Assembly: GCA_963930775.1 (NCBI GenBank)
Contig: CAWVNT010000209.1
Coordinates: 124,001 to 188,000, forward strand
Direction of reading: 5' to 3'
DNA from: Cliona cf. orientalis
Lineage: Eukaryota > Porifera > Demospongiae > Clionaida > Clionaidae
DNA: 64,000 nt
Each line of letters begins with the position of its first letter. The stretch's first letter is position 1. The notes below the pieces were generated by a model, which saw nothing but the letters and a program-made list of their open reading frames with translations, was not told where the DNA came from and did not search any database. This document shows positions 51,001-59,493 of this stretch, piece after piece. Made by a program: the position numbers and the translations under genes.

Positions 51001-53884
51001 TGTAGAGCTGCCTTGTGGAACCTAAGTTTGGTGACCTGTAATTAAGTTTAAATTGAAATTCGGTTTTTAAAATCAATTAAAAACAATTCTAAAAGGTGTT
51101 TAGAGTAAAGTAGAATCATTAATTAATCATTTGACACCAAAATATTACAGTAAAGAAACTGATAATTTTACCCTTTGTCTGTTCAGGGCCCAGGAGAAGG
51201 CAACTTTATGGCTCCAATTCCTTGACTTCTAATTAACTAAAAATTGTAATTCGGTTTTTAAAATCACTTTTAAATGTTTTGTTTATGTGTCTACTTATAT
51301 TTACAAGTGTTTATTTAAATATATTTACAATATTCTTCAAAGAAATACAACTATACCTGTCATACAGTACAGCATTACTTAGTCAAGGATGAGAATGGCT
51401 TGAGCTTCTTTGAAGACTTGTCCTAAGTTTAAAATAACTTCTAATCAAAATTCGTTTTTTTAAATGAAGTTATTGGTATCAAAAGTAGTAAATAAACACA
51501 ATTATATTGGTATATAATAATTTAAATACAGGTAGAACTTGAAAAACAGGAGTGGGGTGTGTTGGATGGGTGGTCTTATAGTGGCATTATTTCTGAGGGG
51601 AATCCTTGATAGTGAGGGAATCCCTGTGGTTATATGGTTAAATAGAAATGAGGCAAGGGGTTTTCCTATGCTAATGTCGACTGGAAACACTGCCATAACC
51701 TAAACAAGGTACTGTGGAGGTATTTTCAATACCACTTAACACACACATGTGGGGTGACTGAAGTTGGGATACCCTCCTTGAAAAATGGGGTCCTAACATC
51801 AGTCATTTTCAATGGCTTATTTTAACTAAGTAAATCCACTTAAATACAATAATATATGATATTTTAGTAGTAAAGATATTAAATTTAAACATAACCACGA
51901 ATTTATATCAATTTAATTAAGAAAAATGAGCTTACCTGGTGATTTTAGTGACAGGAGTTTTCCAAGACAGTCCAGCCAAAGTCAAGCCAGGCAACAAAGG
52001 GACAGTCCTATTCTGAGAAGTCAAAGTCAAGGGACTACCAGCCAATGAAAAGTAGTGTTAGTAGACTAAAACACTAAACAGTTTATGGACAAGTGTCTGG
52101 GCTGTAAAGAGAATATTGTGGATTGTCTCTGTGTGTTGTGTGAGGCAAGGAATAGTGGTTGAACTAAAAGTGACTGAAGTTAGGAACTGACTGAAGATTG
52201 GGCACTTTCCCCTAACTGAACGTGTTACAAAATGTGTTAAATGACAAATAATCAGATAATCTGTAAAATTATAATTAAATCATGCTAACATAAAACCATC
52301 CTCTCGATGTACAGATATTGATCTTCCAGGTCATTTCCCACGAGATATACAAGAGTATGTTTCAATAAATGTTTCCTCCACTGGCACTGCCCTGACTGTG
52401 ACTGAAAAAAAAACAAATCTGTACATGTACTGAAAAACGACAATAGAAAAGCTCGACATGCAAGTGTGAAACTTATATCAAAACAGAGTGACGAGCATTA
52501 TAAGATGTTATTGTTTTGATATAATTAGTAGATACCATGAGTTTTATCCTTTCCAGGAACCTGTAAAAATAGACGTAAAAAAGCTGTCTCTGTGTACGTG
52601 CAAAATCCAATGTATTGATTCTATTTTTCCGAAAACTAATCATCAAAGTGTACACAGTTACATAAACGAAACATAATTTTAAGGGCTTGTAGAAGACGGC
52701 TTGTGAGGAATGTTTTGGTCCGTCACCAGCTTGCAATGTTGCACGCAACTAGGGTTGCCTGGAATCTAGGATAGATCTACCGGTAGATTTTGATATCTTT
52801 TCACAAATGTATGCAAACTGATACATGATTATTACTAAATTAAATTAAACCTAAAGGTTTTACTGAAACCAACTGAAGTCAGACTATTCTGAATACTCGA
52901 GTGAAATTTCAGCGTCCCTGTTCAGTATTTCGTAACGCAACCGGCCTGGAGGCTTCTGGATTTCATTGTTGTTATGGAATGTAGGTCATCGTAAAAATTT
53001 GAGTTCTGAAATCATTCCTGGGTCAGTACATGACTAAAGTGTTGGACCACCAATCTCTGCAAGCAAGTAACGTCAGTTCGACGTCTTTCGCCACAAACGA
53101 ACATGATCTGTCGAACCTACTAGAGAAAAGCATCATGTCACAAAGTAAACTGGGCAATAATGCATATCAAGTATGAACAATGACATCAGCTCACTACTTT
53201 ATTATCACCTTGCTATTTTGCATATTGCAATGATCATGTCCATTTTCCTGTAAGAAATGTTGTGTTAGTACATTTGTGTGATTGTTTTATATACTTTTCA
53301 TTGGAATAGTTGACCTGAAACGGTGAATTCATGTGACAGACAAGGAATTTCAACAAGCGTTCTTTCTGGACCGGTTCCTCTCAACAAAGATCCGCCATCT
53401 TGTTGAAAGTTTTTTTCACTATGCCTTTTCAAAACGTCCAATAATTCAACCAAATCGGCCTCCAATTTTTTTCCTACACTATTATTTAGCTAGATTTGAT
53501 TCTTTTCTAAAATGGGCCTATCCTGAAATCTTAGTTCAACACACAATTGTATTTACTTAAGGCCAAATATTTTGGGTGAAAAGAATGAAACATTTGGCAG
53601 AAAATGCAAATGGCAGAAAATGTGGGCTCAGATCCAACTGAGTACTCACCTTTAAATCCAGTTGCCGGGGAGTTGGGACTGGTCCTTTCCGACACAGGAG
53701 ATACCGGAGATTTTCTACTCTTGGATAATTGTACCGGAGAAGATAATGGACTTGACTTTTTCCCATTTGTACTGAGGTTTCGTGTCGGTGAAACCAGATT
53801 AAATTGCTTGGTCGCTCTCAAAGGACGTGGTCCTGTAGAAGGAGAAGCAAGCCTCCTTACTCCGAACCCTGTATTACTAGACAT
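30020..53884 (-). CDS. FAM117: FAM117 / GLCCI1 family protein, 9 exons
   Basis: Exons, in transcript order: 53884-53650, 46441-46278, 35244-35134, 34500-34432, 34075-33935, 32015-31825, 31368-31211, 30896-30737 and 30356-30020. All introns are GT-AG and all phases agree, giving 521 residues from MSSNTGFGVRR to the stop. Vertebrate members have roughly 450-590.

Family landmarks: KRTSSLDTI (95-103) with PYLTGQWPRG (106-115), SHKRSSSVGN in exon 3, RIRNSVEGLNQ (230-240), PDGHRAP (246-252), DTQTP (284-288), FAREPPDGCEKVK (392-404) and SAFCPLSK in exon 9. The last exon ends in a Ser/Asn-rich tail with seven consecutive Asn. Two TQT triplets (132-134, across the exon 2-3 junction, and 285-287) match the dynein light chain LC8 anchor; LC8 binding has been reported for GLCCI1 (from memory). 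The protein is otherwise disordered and Ser/Pro-rich. The molecular role of the family is poorly defined. A vertebrate Glu/Lys-rich segment after EGLNQ is absent here. Confidence 0.93.
32919..33360 (+). repeat. Diverged TACGTAGTACG-family element
   Basis: Head TTACCGAAGACGTCCGTG, then GAGGTAATTCTTTCAG, G-rich cores with ACCAGACCAGACC runs, and right end GTGGTCGGTATAGCCTCGTG, AGAGGCTGTCTTGCT. It sits in the FAM117 intron between exons 6 and 5. Confidence 0.6.
35028..35050 (+). pseudogene. 5' fragment of a tRNA-Leu
   Basis: Twenty-three bases, GGTAGCGTGGCCGAGCGG followed by TCTAA, equal the acceptor strand and D-arm start of animal tRNA-Leu(AAG) as I remember it, including the internal A box. 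Similarity stops abruptly and no B box follows, so this is a fragment, not a functional tRNA. It lies antisense in a FAM117 intron. Confidence 0.6.
35485..35796 (+). repeat. TACGTAGTACG-family element, full length
   Basis: Head TTACCGACCACGTATGTAGT, GAAGTTAATGTTTGCAG, poly-G and CCTGTC-rich core, right end CAGTCGGTATTGCCTCG with a hairpin, closing in GCGAGGCTTTCTTGTT. The first and last blocks contain inverted TTACCGAC / GTCGGTA words. Confidence 0.72.
36799..37153 (+). repeat. TACGTAGTACG-family element with GGGTACCCTGC core
   Basis: Head TTACCGCC and GGGGAAGGTAATGTTTTCAG. It shares CATATCCCATAATGCTTTGC with the copy at 14299. The core is a minisatellite of GGGGGGTACCCTGCTGGG. Right end GCGGTATGCCTCTTGCG, hairpin, GGAGGACTTTCTTGTTT. 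Confidence 0.72.
37154..38640. other. FAM117 intron, no further feature recognised
   Basis: Unique AT-rich intron sequence between exons 3 and 2. The 89-codon + frame at 38352-38621 has no supporting motif or splice context. Confidence 0.4.
38640..38900. repeat. C-rich minisatellite in FAM117 intron
   Basis: Four irregular copies of a unit of about 75 bp, each with a C tract followed by AAAAATNGCCACATGAG and GATCTTTGAAAGTTGCTT. Confidence 0.6.
38952..39230 (-). repeat. TACGTAGTACG-family element, reversed
   Basis: In plus orientation it starts GAACAAGACAGCCTCGCATT, AGCATGAGGCAATACCGACC and ends AAAACATTACCTTCCCTCGT, ACTACGTACGTGGTCTGTAA. The hairpin GCCTCGCATT-ATGAGGC is well preserved at this end. 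A partial copy is at 39928-40062. Confidence 0.72.
40111..40650 (+). mobile_element. hAT-like element with CCCTGAC repeats (540 bp)
   Basis: Terminal inverted repeats CAGGGTTCCCAC and GTGGGAACCCTG, flanked by the direct repeat ACCAAT on both sides. Near the ends are several TTCCCTGACTTTT words. There is no coding frame. Same family as 55452-55904 and 58047-58426. Confidence 0.8.
40683..40900 (+). repeat. GATTCAG/GAATTCAC dispersed repeat
   Basis: Same order of blocks as 3199-3480: GATTCAGATTCAGAT, GAGCCTCTGTTTCAGCTTTC, GTACACCACTCGTAACAG, then a closing hairpin made of GGTGTTTCAG / CTGAAACACC and flanking arms. Confidence 0.65.
41090..41461. repeat. Inverted-repeat element with TGACATC arms
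   Basis: The left arm (from about 41111) has TGTGTCAAGATTCAAAAGAT, GTCAAATGTC, CTATGGAGGAGGTTCAC and GAGGTTCACACATATTGAC. The right arm repeats these in reverse complement and ends near 41461. A 75-nt centre separates them. The lead-in GCAGGCTGAGGTGGTTTAAG is shared with 1764-1921. Confidence 0.72.
41462..42950. repeat. 31-bp minisatellite that switches strand near 42635
   Basis: The unit is CCCCATACCCCTGTACCCC plus ATTGCCCATGTG, 31 bp, with many shortened variants, running from 41462 to about 42630. From about 42636 to 42935 the reverse complement appears (ATGGGGTACAGGGGTATGGG, GGGCACATGGGCAATGG). The block therefore contains a long imperfect inverted repeat. It gives rise to artificial open frames of up to 374 codons on both strands. 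It lies in FAM117 intron 2. Confidence 0.9.
43031..43348. repeat. 318-bp near-perfect inverted repeat (foldback)
   Basis: Arms of about 150 bp run from TTTTGATGTTTGAGTACTC on the left to its complement GAGTACTCAAACATCAAAA on the right. They share CATTTCGAAGCTTATGACC, CCACTAGGGGGCCTGTAAG and GCAGTTTCTTGGGAA. The centre is near 43190. There is no coding capacity. Confidence 0.85.
44191..44400 (-). repeat. Reversed GATTCAG/GAATTCAC repeat with a hairpin edge
   Basis: 44191-44218 is a 12-bp perfect inverted repeat GGTGGTTTAAGT / ACTTAAACCACC with a 4-nt loop. It is followed by AACACTGAAAGAATGGAA, GAATTCAGTTCCGAGCGG blocks and GATCTGAATCTGAATCTGAG. The arrangement matches 10905-11070. Confidence 0.65.
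44401..46277. other. FAM117 intron 2, mostly unique
   Basis: Two T/G-rich ACTGGTGAAATC segments (44440-44640) with G tracts form a small local repeat. The rest shows no gene or element I recognise. Confidence 0.4.
46442..49753. other. FAM117 intron 1, left part
   Basis: A CT microsatellite lies at 49053-49071. 47840-48000 is a GC-richer relic that may derive from a TIR-domain protein. Nothing else is recognised. No additional FAM117 exon is needed, because exon 1 and exon 2 join in phase. Confidence 0.4.
47840..48000 (+). pseudogene. Possible TIR-domain relic
   Basis: The frame encodes YRVTVTTRNRAYRRQN, then DIEQAVRNSQCLVV, which resembles the box 1-to-box 2 stretch of TIR domains (basic strand, then an Asp-Ile helix, then a Ser and a hydrophobic strand). 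After this the frame breaks, and a neighbouring frame carries VLVYVSASETW, like the following TIR helix. It is short, frameshifted and on the opposite strand to FAM117, so at most a decayed fragment. Confidence 0.2.
49754..52216. mobile_element. 2.46-kb DNA transposon with 17-bp terminal inverted repeats
   Basis: Ends GTTAGGGGAAAGTGCCC and GGGCACTTTCCCCTAAC are exact inverted repeats. Subterminal words CCTAACTTCAGTCA recur three times at the left (49949-50005). Their complements TGACTGAAGTTAGG or similar occur near 51760 and 52171-52195. No clear target duplication is visible. The interior holds five 201-bp tandem units. Near the right end a short frame with KCLGCKENIVDCLCVLCEA and a stop could be the Cys-rich tail of a lost transposase. 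It is inserted in FAM117 intron 1. Confidence 0.75.
50158..51140 (+). repeat. 201-bp tandem repeat, five nearly identical copies
   Basis: CTAAGCTGTGTAAAGCCC recurs at 50161, 50362, 50563, 50764 and 50965, exactly 201 bp apart. Copies 1-4 look identical by eye; the fifth diverges slightly near its end. Each carries CTTGGATCCACAGCTGGTC and GCAGGGGGTATAC. It lies wholly inside the 49754-52216 transposon. Confidence 0.95.
52217..53649. other. FAM117 intron 1, right part
   Basis: Unique sequence up to the donor of exon 1 at 53649. I see no repeat family or coding exon. Confidence 0.4.
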
Positions 53885-54130
53885 TTTTCTATGTGTCTAC
53901 CCTTCACCTGACTGAAAGCCGGGTGTGAAATTTCATCTAAAACTCCTGATTTTGGAAAATAAATTCAACCTATTCCCCAGCGCAGCAGGTCGGCTTCTGC
54001 AAGATCGGAATTCAACAACATGAGGAGCACGTGATCCTCGATAAGCGCCGTCATTGGTCAGAGGACCTCATGAATAATGCGAATGAGCCACGAGGATCTC
54101 CCTTGCACCTCCTACGTCATTACAACCTGA
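53885..54130 (-). promoter_or_regulatory. Probable FAM117 promoter
   Basis: Directly upstream of the start codon (minus strand) this GC-richer stretch holds an inverted CCAAT (ATTGGTC near 54054), a CRE-like TACGTCA near 54113, an E-box CACGTG near 54030, and no repeats. RPL27 ends only 500 bp further upstream, so the promoter must be compact. Confidence 0.35.
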
Positions 54131-54604
54131 AGCTCTGGTTGGTTCATCGCATTTAGGCGGACATCCCAAACAAAGGAGAAGTTGGCGAGAGGTTGTTCTT
54201 GTACGAGAAAGATCAAAATTGCAACATTAATACGCGGTTAAAATTTTGTCGCAATGAATCAAAAGATGCAGGGAAGTTATTACTTTTTATCCATATGTAA
54301 AGCGGTAACTGTCCATGCTTATCACACCTTAATTTTATAATGTTGGCCGGCTGCCAATTGATCGATAGCGCACAAATTGTCTTGGCTCCAAGCCAAAAGG
54401 ACTTTTCCCAGCGTTATTCTCTATTCCAGTAGATGGTGTACATGTTTCCCCGTATGTCCGCTGGCGACTCCTTCCCTTACGATACTCGCATTTCAGGTCT
54501 CGATTATTGAAGTATTACAAGACTATAGAAACAATACTCGATTATTGAAGTATTACAAGACTATAGAAACAATACAAAGTATGTTTGAGTTTTTTATCTT
54601 TTTT

Positions 54605-54610
54605 TTTATT
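54605..54610 (-). terminator. RPL27 polyadenylation signal
   Basis: AATAAA on the minus strand, 24 nt downstream of the RPL27 stop codon and about 720 bp upstream of the FAM117 start. Confidence 0.6.
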
Positions 54611-54633
54611 TCTCTGCACATTAGCCATAAAAT

Positions 54634-57600
54634 TTAGAATCTTAACTTCTGGAAAAACCATCTGTTTTTGCCGGTTCTGTACCTGCAAAGAGAAAGAAAA
54701 TTATGAAACCATTAATATGCAAACACATAATTACCACCCGCATCCCAATGCAAACACATAATTACCACCCGCATCCCAAGGATGAGGGAAGGTAATGTTT
54801 CAGCTAGTCTTTCAACGGGGGAGGGGGGGGTGTACCCCGGCCTGCCTCTGTACTCCAGCCTCTGGTCCCAGGCCTTTTCCAAGGGGTACCCCTAGATAGC
54901 ACCTGGTGGGGGGGGGGGGGGGGGGGGGTCCGATCACTGTACACCTCCATAAGTCGATTCTGTTCGTTCAGATAATAGGGAATCTTACTGTCAGCAGCAC
55001 ACGCAAGGTGTTCGCAGTGAGCTGGGTGTATCATCATTACGAACAGAATCGTTTTGTCATCTATGGTTCACAACTTGACAAAATTCCCTGTAGTTTCTTT
55101 TGTTCTTTTCTTCAAGCAAAAAGTACCCCCCCCCCCCCTCCAACGAGAGAATGGGTACGACTCTCCCCCTCTCGAACAAGTTACGTTGCGGACAGTATGC
55201 CTCTTGCGGTTTCCCGCAGACTTTCTTGTTCAGATCAAATTACTCACTCCAGGTGAGTGGACGAGACGTCCAAAAAGGGTCACGGCTAACAGTAAACCAC
55301 AAGACACTTATGTATAAAAATCCTTTCTTCAAATAATTTGTTGTGTCCAATTTAGATCTATTTATGAAAATAACACGCCAGTACATTTTGGTTCGCTTCA
55401 TAAAACGTGTCCTTGTAAATCTGGAAGCGGAGTTTAAGGGACAGAGTGCTTCAGGGTTGCCACATTTGAGTTGGTTCAAAATTCCCTGACATTTCCCTGA
55501 AAATTCCCTGACATATCACCATTTTTCCCTGACAATTTATCTTATTTTTCCAAGTTAAAAACAAGGATTGTTCACTAAAAACAATTAAATATTCCTATAT
55601 CTATATTAAATGTTTTTGCCAGAAAGCAATAATATAAACCAGTACTCATAGAAGTAATAAAGCATTTTGAAAAAGGTATGATGGGAATATATGCTGAGTG
55701 AAGCAAGGCTAACAAAAATTTTATGACTTGAAAATGTATGCAAGGAAAAAAATGCCAACCATGTTCAGAAAAAAATTAATTGTCATGACGAAATTCCCTG
55801 ACATTTCCCTGACATTGGTCAAATGGCTAAAATTCCCTGACAATTCCCTGACTTGGAGAAAATTTTGTTTTCCCCTGACTTTTCCCTGACACGTGGCAAC
55901 CCTGTGCTTCTGGTGATTCATATGCTCAACAGTGTCTACCCATGGCCTAAACTTCAATGTTTACATTTTCATCTTAAAAAAAGTCTGCCAAGTTAATTAA
56001 AGAAATCATAATTCCCTGTACATCCATGTCAAAGGCATTAATCAAATCTTTCGCCTTTACAAGAAACTTCTCAATTGTTTAGTCCTTGTTTACTATTTAG
56101 CCCCAAAGTACAAGTACATTTGTTGTTTATATGAATTTAGCACATCTGCTGAAAACTGTTAGGGGGGGGAAGAGATACCTCCTGGTCAGGATACCCCGCA
56201 ACCCCATAAACAGGCAAACAAACTGAAAACATTACCTTCCCCCGTACTTCGTACGCGCGCGGTAAAGAACTCTTTACCGGCCCGTATGTAGTATGATCTC
56301 TCTGTCCCATGATGCACTGGGAACCCATCTCATCATTTCGTTCACTCAGCTTAAGGACAAGTTGTCAGTAACATCGCACCTGAAGTGCTCGCTGGAAAGT
56401 TTTCATCATTGTGAACGTAACAACTTCGGAGAAAATAAACAAATTGACCCAGAATGGCTGACCTAGGCCTCCACACAGGTTGATGAAACAGTAAATCGTA
56501 TGAATGTAATATACCTATCCTTTGTTTGTCTGAAATGTTGTAACACCCCCTTACCTCGCCCGATGTCAATCTTTTAAAATAAGGGTTCTGTTTACACGTT
56601 CCGTCACAGGTTTATCATTGTGTCAATGGTGATAGGCTGAATAGGTTCTGCACCCATTCTACCCATCAAACGGTCCATAACCATAAGCAAAATGACAAAC
56701 CTTGACGGTGACGCCATCGGAATGTGTAAACAGACCTTAGCCAACGGGTTTGCTGAAAACTGAAATATTACTTGGTCCCACTTACAACTGAAAAGATACT
56801 AAAGAACAAGAAAATCCTACTGCATGACCAGCAAGAGGCGTACCGCCCCCGTGGCGTAGCCAATTAACTCTTAACGGCCCGTATGTAGTATGAGCTATCC
56901 CCAGGCCATGATTTACTGGTAACCATTTCATGATGGCTGACACAGGTTGATCAAACAGTAAATCGTATGAATGTCATACACCTACCCTTGGTATTGATCA
57001 TCTTGAACAGTTTCTTTAAACGTGAAGGATTGATTATGGGGTCACCAGTTTACATATCTTTAGTGACTGACTGCACAAGACACAGTGATATTATGTTGTT
57101 GAATTATTAGATTTAAATTATTAGATTGCATTTTGAAATAACTTTCCCTTTTCAAGCACCAACTGCGACTATCCGAAGACTTTGTCACCTTTAAGTCAAA
57201 ATTGTTCTTGCAAGATCGGATATTAATGACAACGTTAGCGTCGTGCTGTTATTCCTTATTAATTGTACCGCAAACACTGTACCATCTTTACAATTCGATT
57301 CTGTTCGATCAGATAATAGGGAACTACTATCAGCAGCACACACAAAGTGTTGGCATGAGTTTGATGTGTCATCATTTCGAACAGAATTGTTTCGTCATCG
57401 ACGGTTCACAAATTGTTACCGTCCGCGTACGTAGTACGACGGGAAGGTTATGTTTTCAAAGTTGTCTGTTGGGGGAGGGCACCCAAGCCTCAGGTCCTTT
57501 CTGGGAAGTACCCCCTCGTCCTGTCTTGGAGTACCCCCTGAACAGGACAAGGGGTGCCCCCCCCCCCCGACACGAGAACGAATGATGATACGCCCATTGC

Positions 57601-59459
57601 GGTCACGCAGGACTGTCTTGTTATTTTACATTATACTTGACTTACCTTTCTTCAAATTTCATTTTCGTTTCCCTACGTGCTTTTCGTCTTAGAGCTGGAT
57701 CCCTAAAGGCATCTTTATTTACTAGCGCCTTGTCTAACGTAACATCCACGGAATATCTGCAGAGAGAAAAGAACAAGTGCAAAAACTATGCTCAGTGCTA
57801 CAGTCTTCCAGAATCGATGCAAACGCATGTTCAATCTTGGTAATCAAATGCAAATAATCGGCATTTTTAGAAATTTGTTCATGGTTTTATCCAAAGCAGC
57901 AACAGCCTCTTTCTATGATGATAGTGCTACCGAAGTCGAAATACTTAATTAAACTATGGCAACGTTCAATAAAATGTATCCAAGACCAGTCTTGTCATGT
58001 ACATCAATTTGTTCCCAAAAGTAATTCTGACAAAACAATTGATTTGCAGTGTTTCCACTTTTTTCCTCTGAAGAAATTCCCCGACTTTTTCCCATTGTTC
58101 CAAGACACATAAAATAAAATATTCATACTTTCATTTAAGCTTATAATAGGAAGCTAAACCCACATGAAGATTAAAATTTTCTTTTGTCCAGAATATTCAG
58201 TGATGAATCCACTTTTTCTCAATGTGGAAACATTTCCCAACGCATGTCAAGAAACAACTGTTTTTTCCTCATTTTTTTTAATTTTTAAGATCATTTTTTT
58301 TATCTAACTTTCCCTGACTTGCCCAATATTCCCCGACTTTCTGGCATAATTTTAAAATTCCCGACTTTTCCCTGACTGGAAAAAGTGCTCATTTTCCCAG
58401 GTTTTATAGTGCAAGTGGGAACCCTGTCATTGTCAGTCAGCAGGGTAGCCACACCCGATCACTGTACAGCTCCACTAGTCGATTCTGTTCGTTCAGATAA
58501 CAGGGAATCTTACTGTCAGCAGCACACGCAAGGTGTTCGCAGTGAGCTGGGTGTGTCATCATTATGAACAGAATCGTTTTGTCATCTATGGTTCACAACT
58601 TGACAAAATTCCCTGTAGTTTCTTCTGTTCAGTCTTAAAATACAGTTGTATATTATTTATTCTACTACCACTGACCAAAGAGTTAACTACTACTAATATC
58701 CTTCGAACTCACTACAATGGAGCTCGTTGGCTACAGCCCACTACAACGTTGGTGCAGCCTTTAATTTTTAAAACTTCAAAATTGTCCCTGTGTTGAAGGT
58801 CAAACCCCTGTGTAATATATGATCGTACTTGGCGACGGTGCATTACCGTGGTACGGTTAACAAAGATGGATGCCAAGAATTCATCAGCTGTGGAACTTAT
58901 CCCCCTTGCTTGGACAATGGACACGCCTACTTGATTCCTTGAATCCAAAGGCAAGTGGGTGTGTCTATGTGGTGGAGGTTATTCAAGGGGGGGCCCCGTG
59001 GACAAACACCTGTGAAAACATTACCTTCCTTCGTACTACGTACGTGGTCGGTAAAAAAAAGAAGTTCCCAAAAAGTACAAGCTGTTTTCCTAGATTTCCT
59101 AATTTTGTATTAGTAGTAATTGGATATGATATCCAGTACTACTTTCTGACAACAGGACTAAGATATCTATTTAAGGGTTTCTTGGAACTGTTTGGGTTTG
59201 TGTTGCTACTTCAAAGTTGCTCTTACTAATAAATACTTTTGGTCTACTAGTATTATTCATCAGCATGGTTCTGAAATTACTGCCCGAGAATAATTTGGGT
59301 GGGTGGGTGGTGACTGGTCCTGAGAAAAAAATTTGTTACAAATTTGTATTAAGCCAAATCTGGTGTTATCTCATTTTGGGTGGGTGGGTGGGAGGTCCCA
59401 TGAAAAATTTTTTGTCTGAATTTACATCAAGCCAAAGCTGGTGTTTTCTGGTGGTCGAG

Positions 59460-59493
<34 letters not shown>

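Noticed and set aside
50158-51140. Regularly spaced repeats that could be read as a CRISPR-like array
   Set aside because: The genome is animal, the units are 201 bp and contiguous with no spacers, and they lie inside a DNA transposon.
54955-55090. H/ACA snoRNA reading of the two adjacent hairpins in candidate A
   Set aside because: The first hairpin is far too long, there is no ANANNA hinge or terminal ACA, and the host-sense strand fits box C/D much better.
56380-56460. C/D-like ATGATGA and CTGA words on the minus strand in the duplicated segment
   Set aside because: The second copy near 59960-60010 has lost box D, and the stem is poorly placed, so no snoRNA is called.
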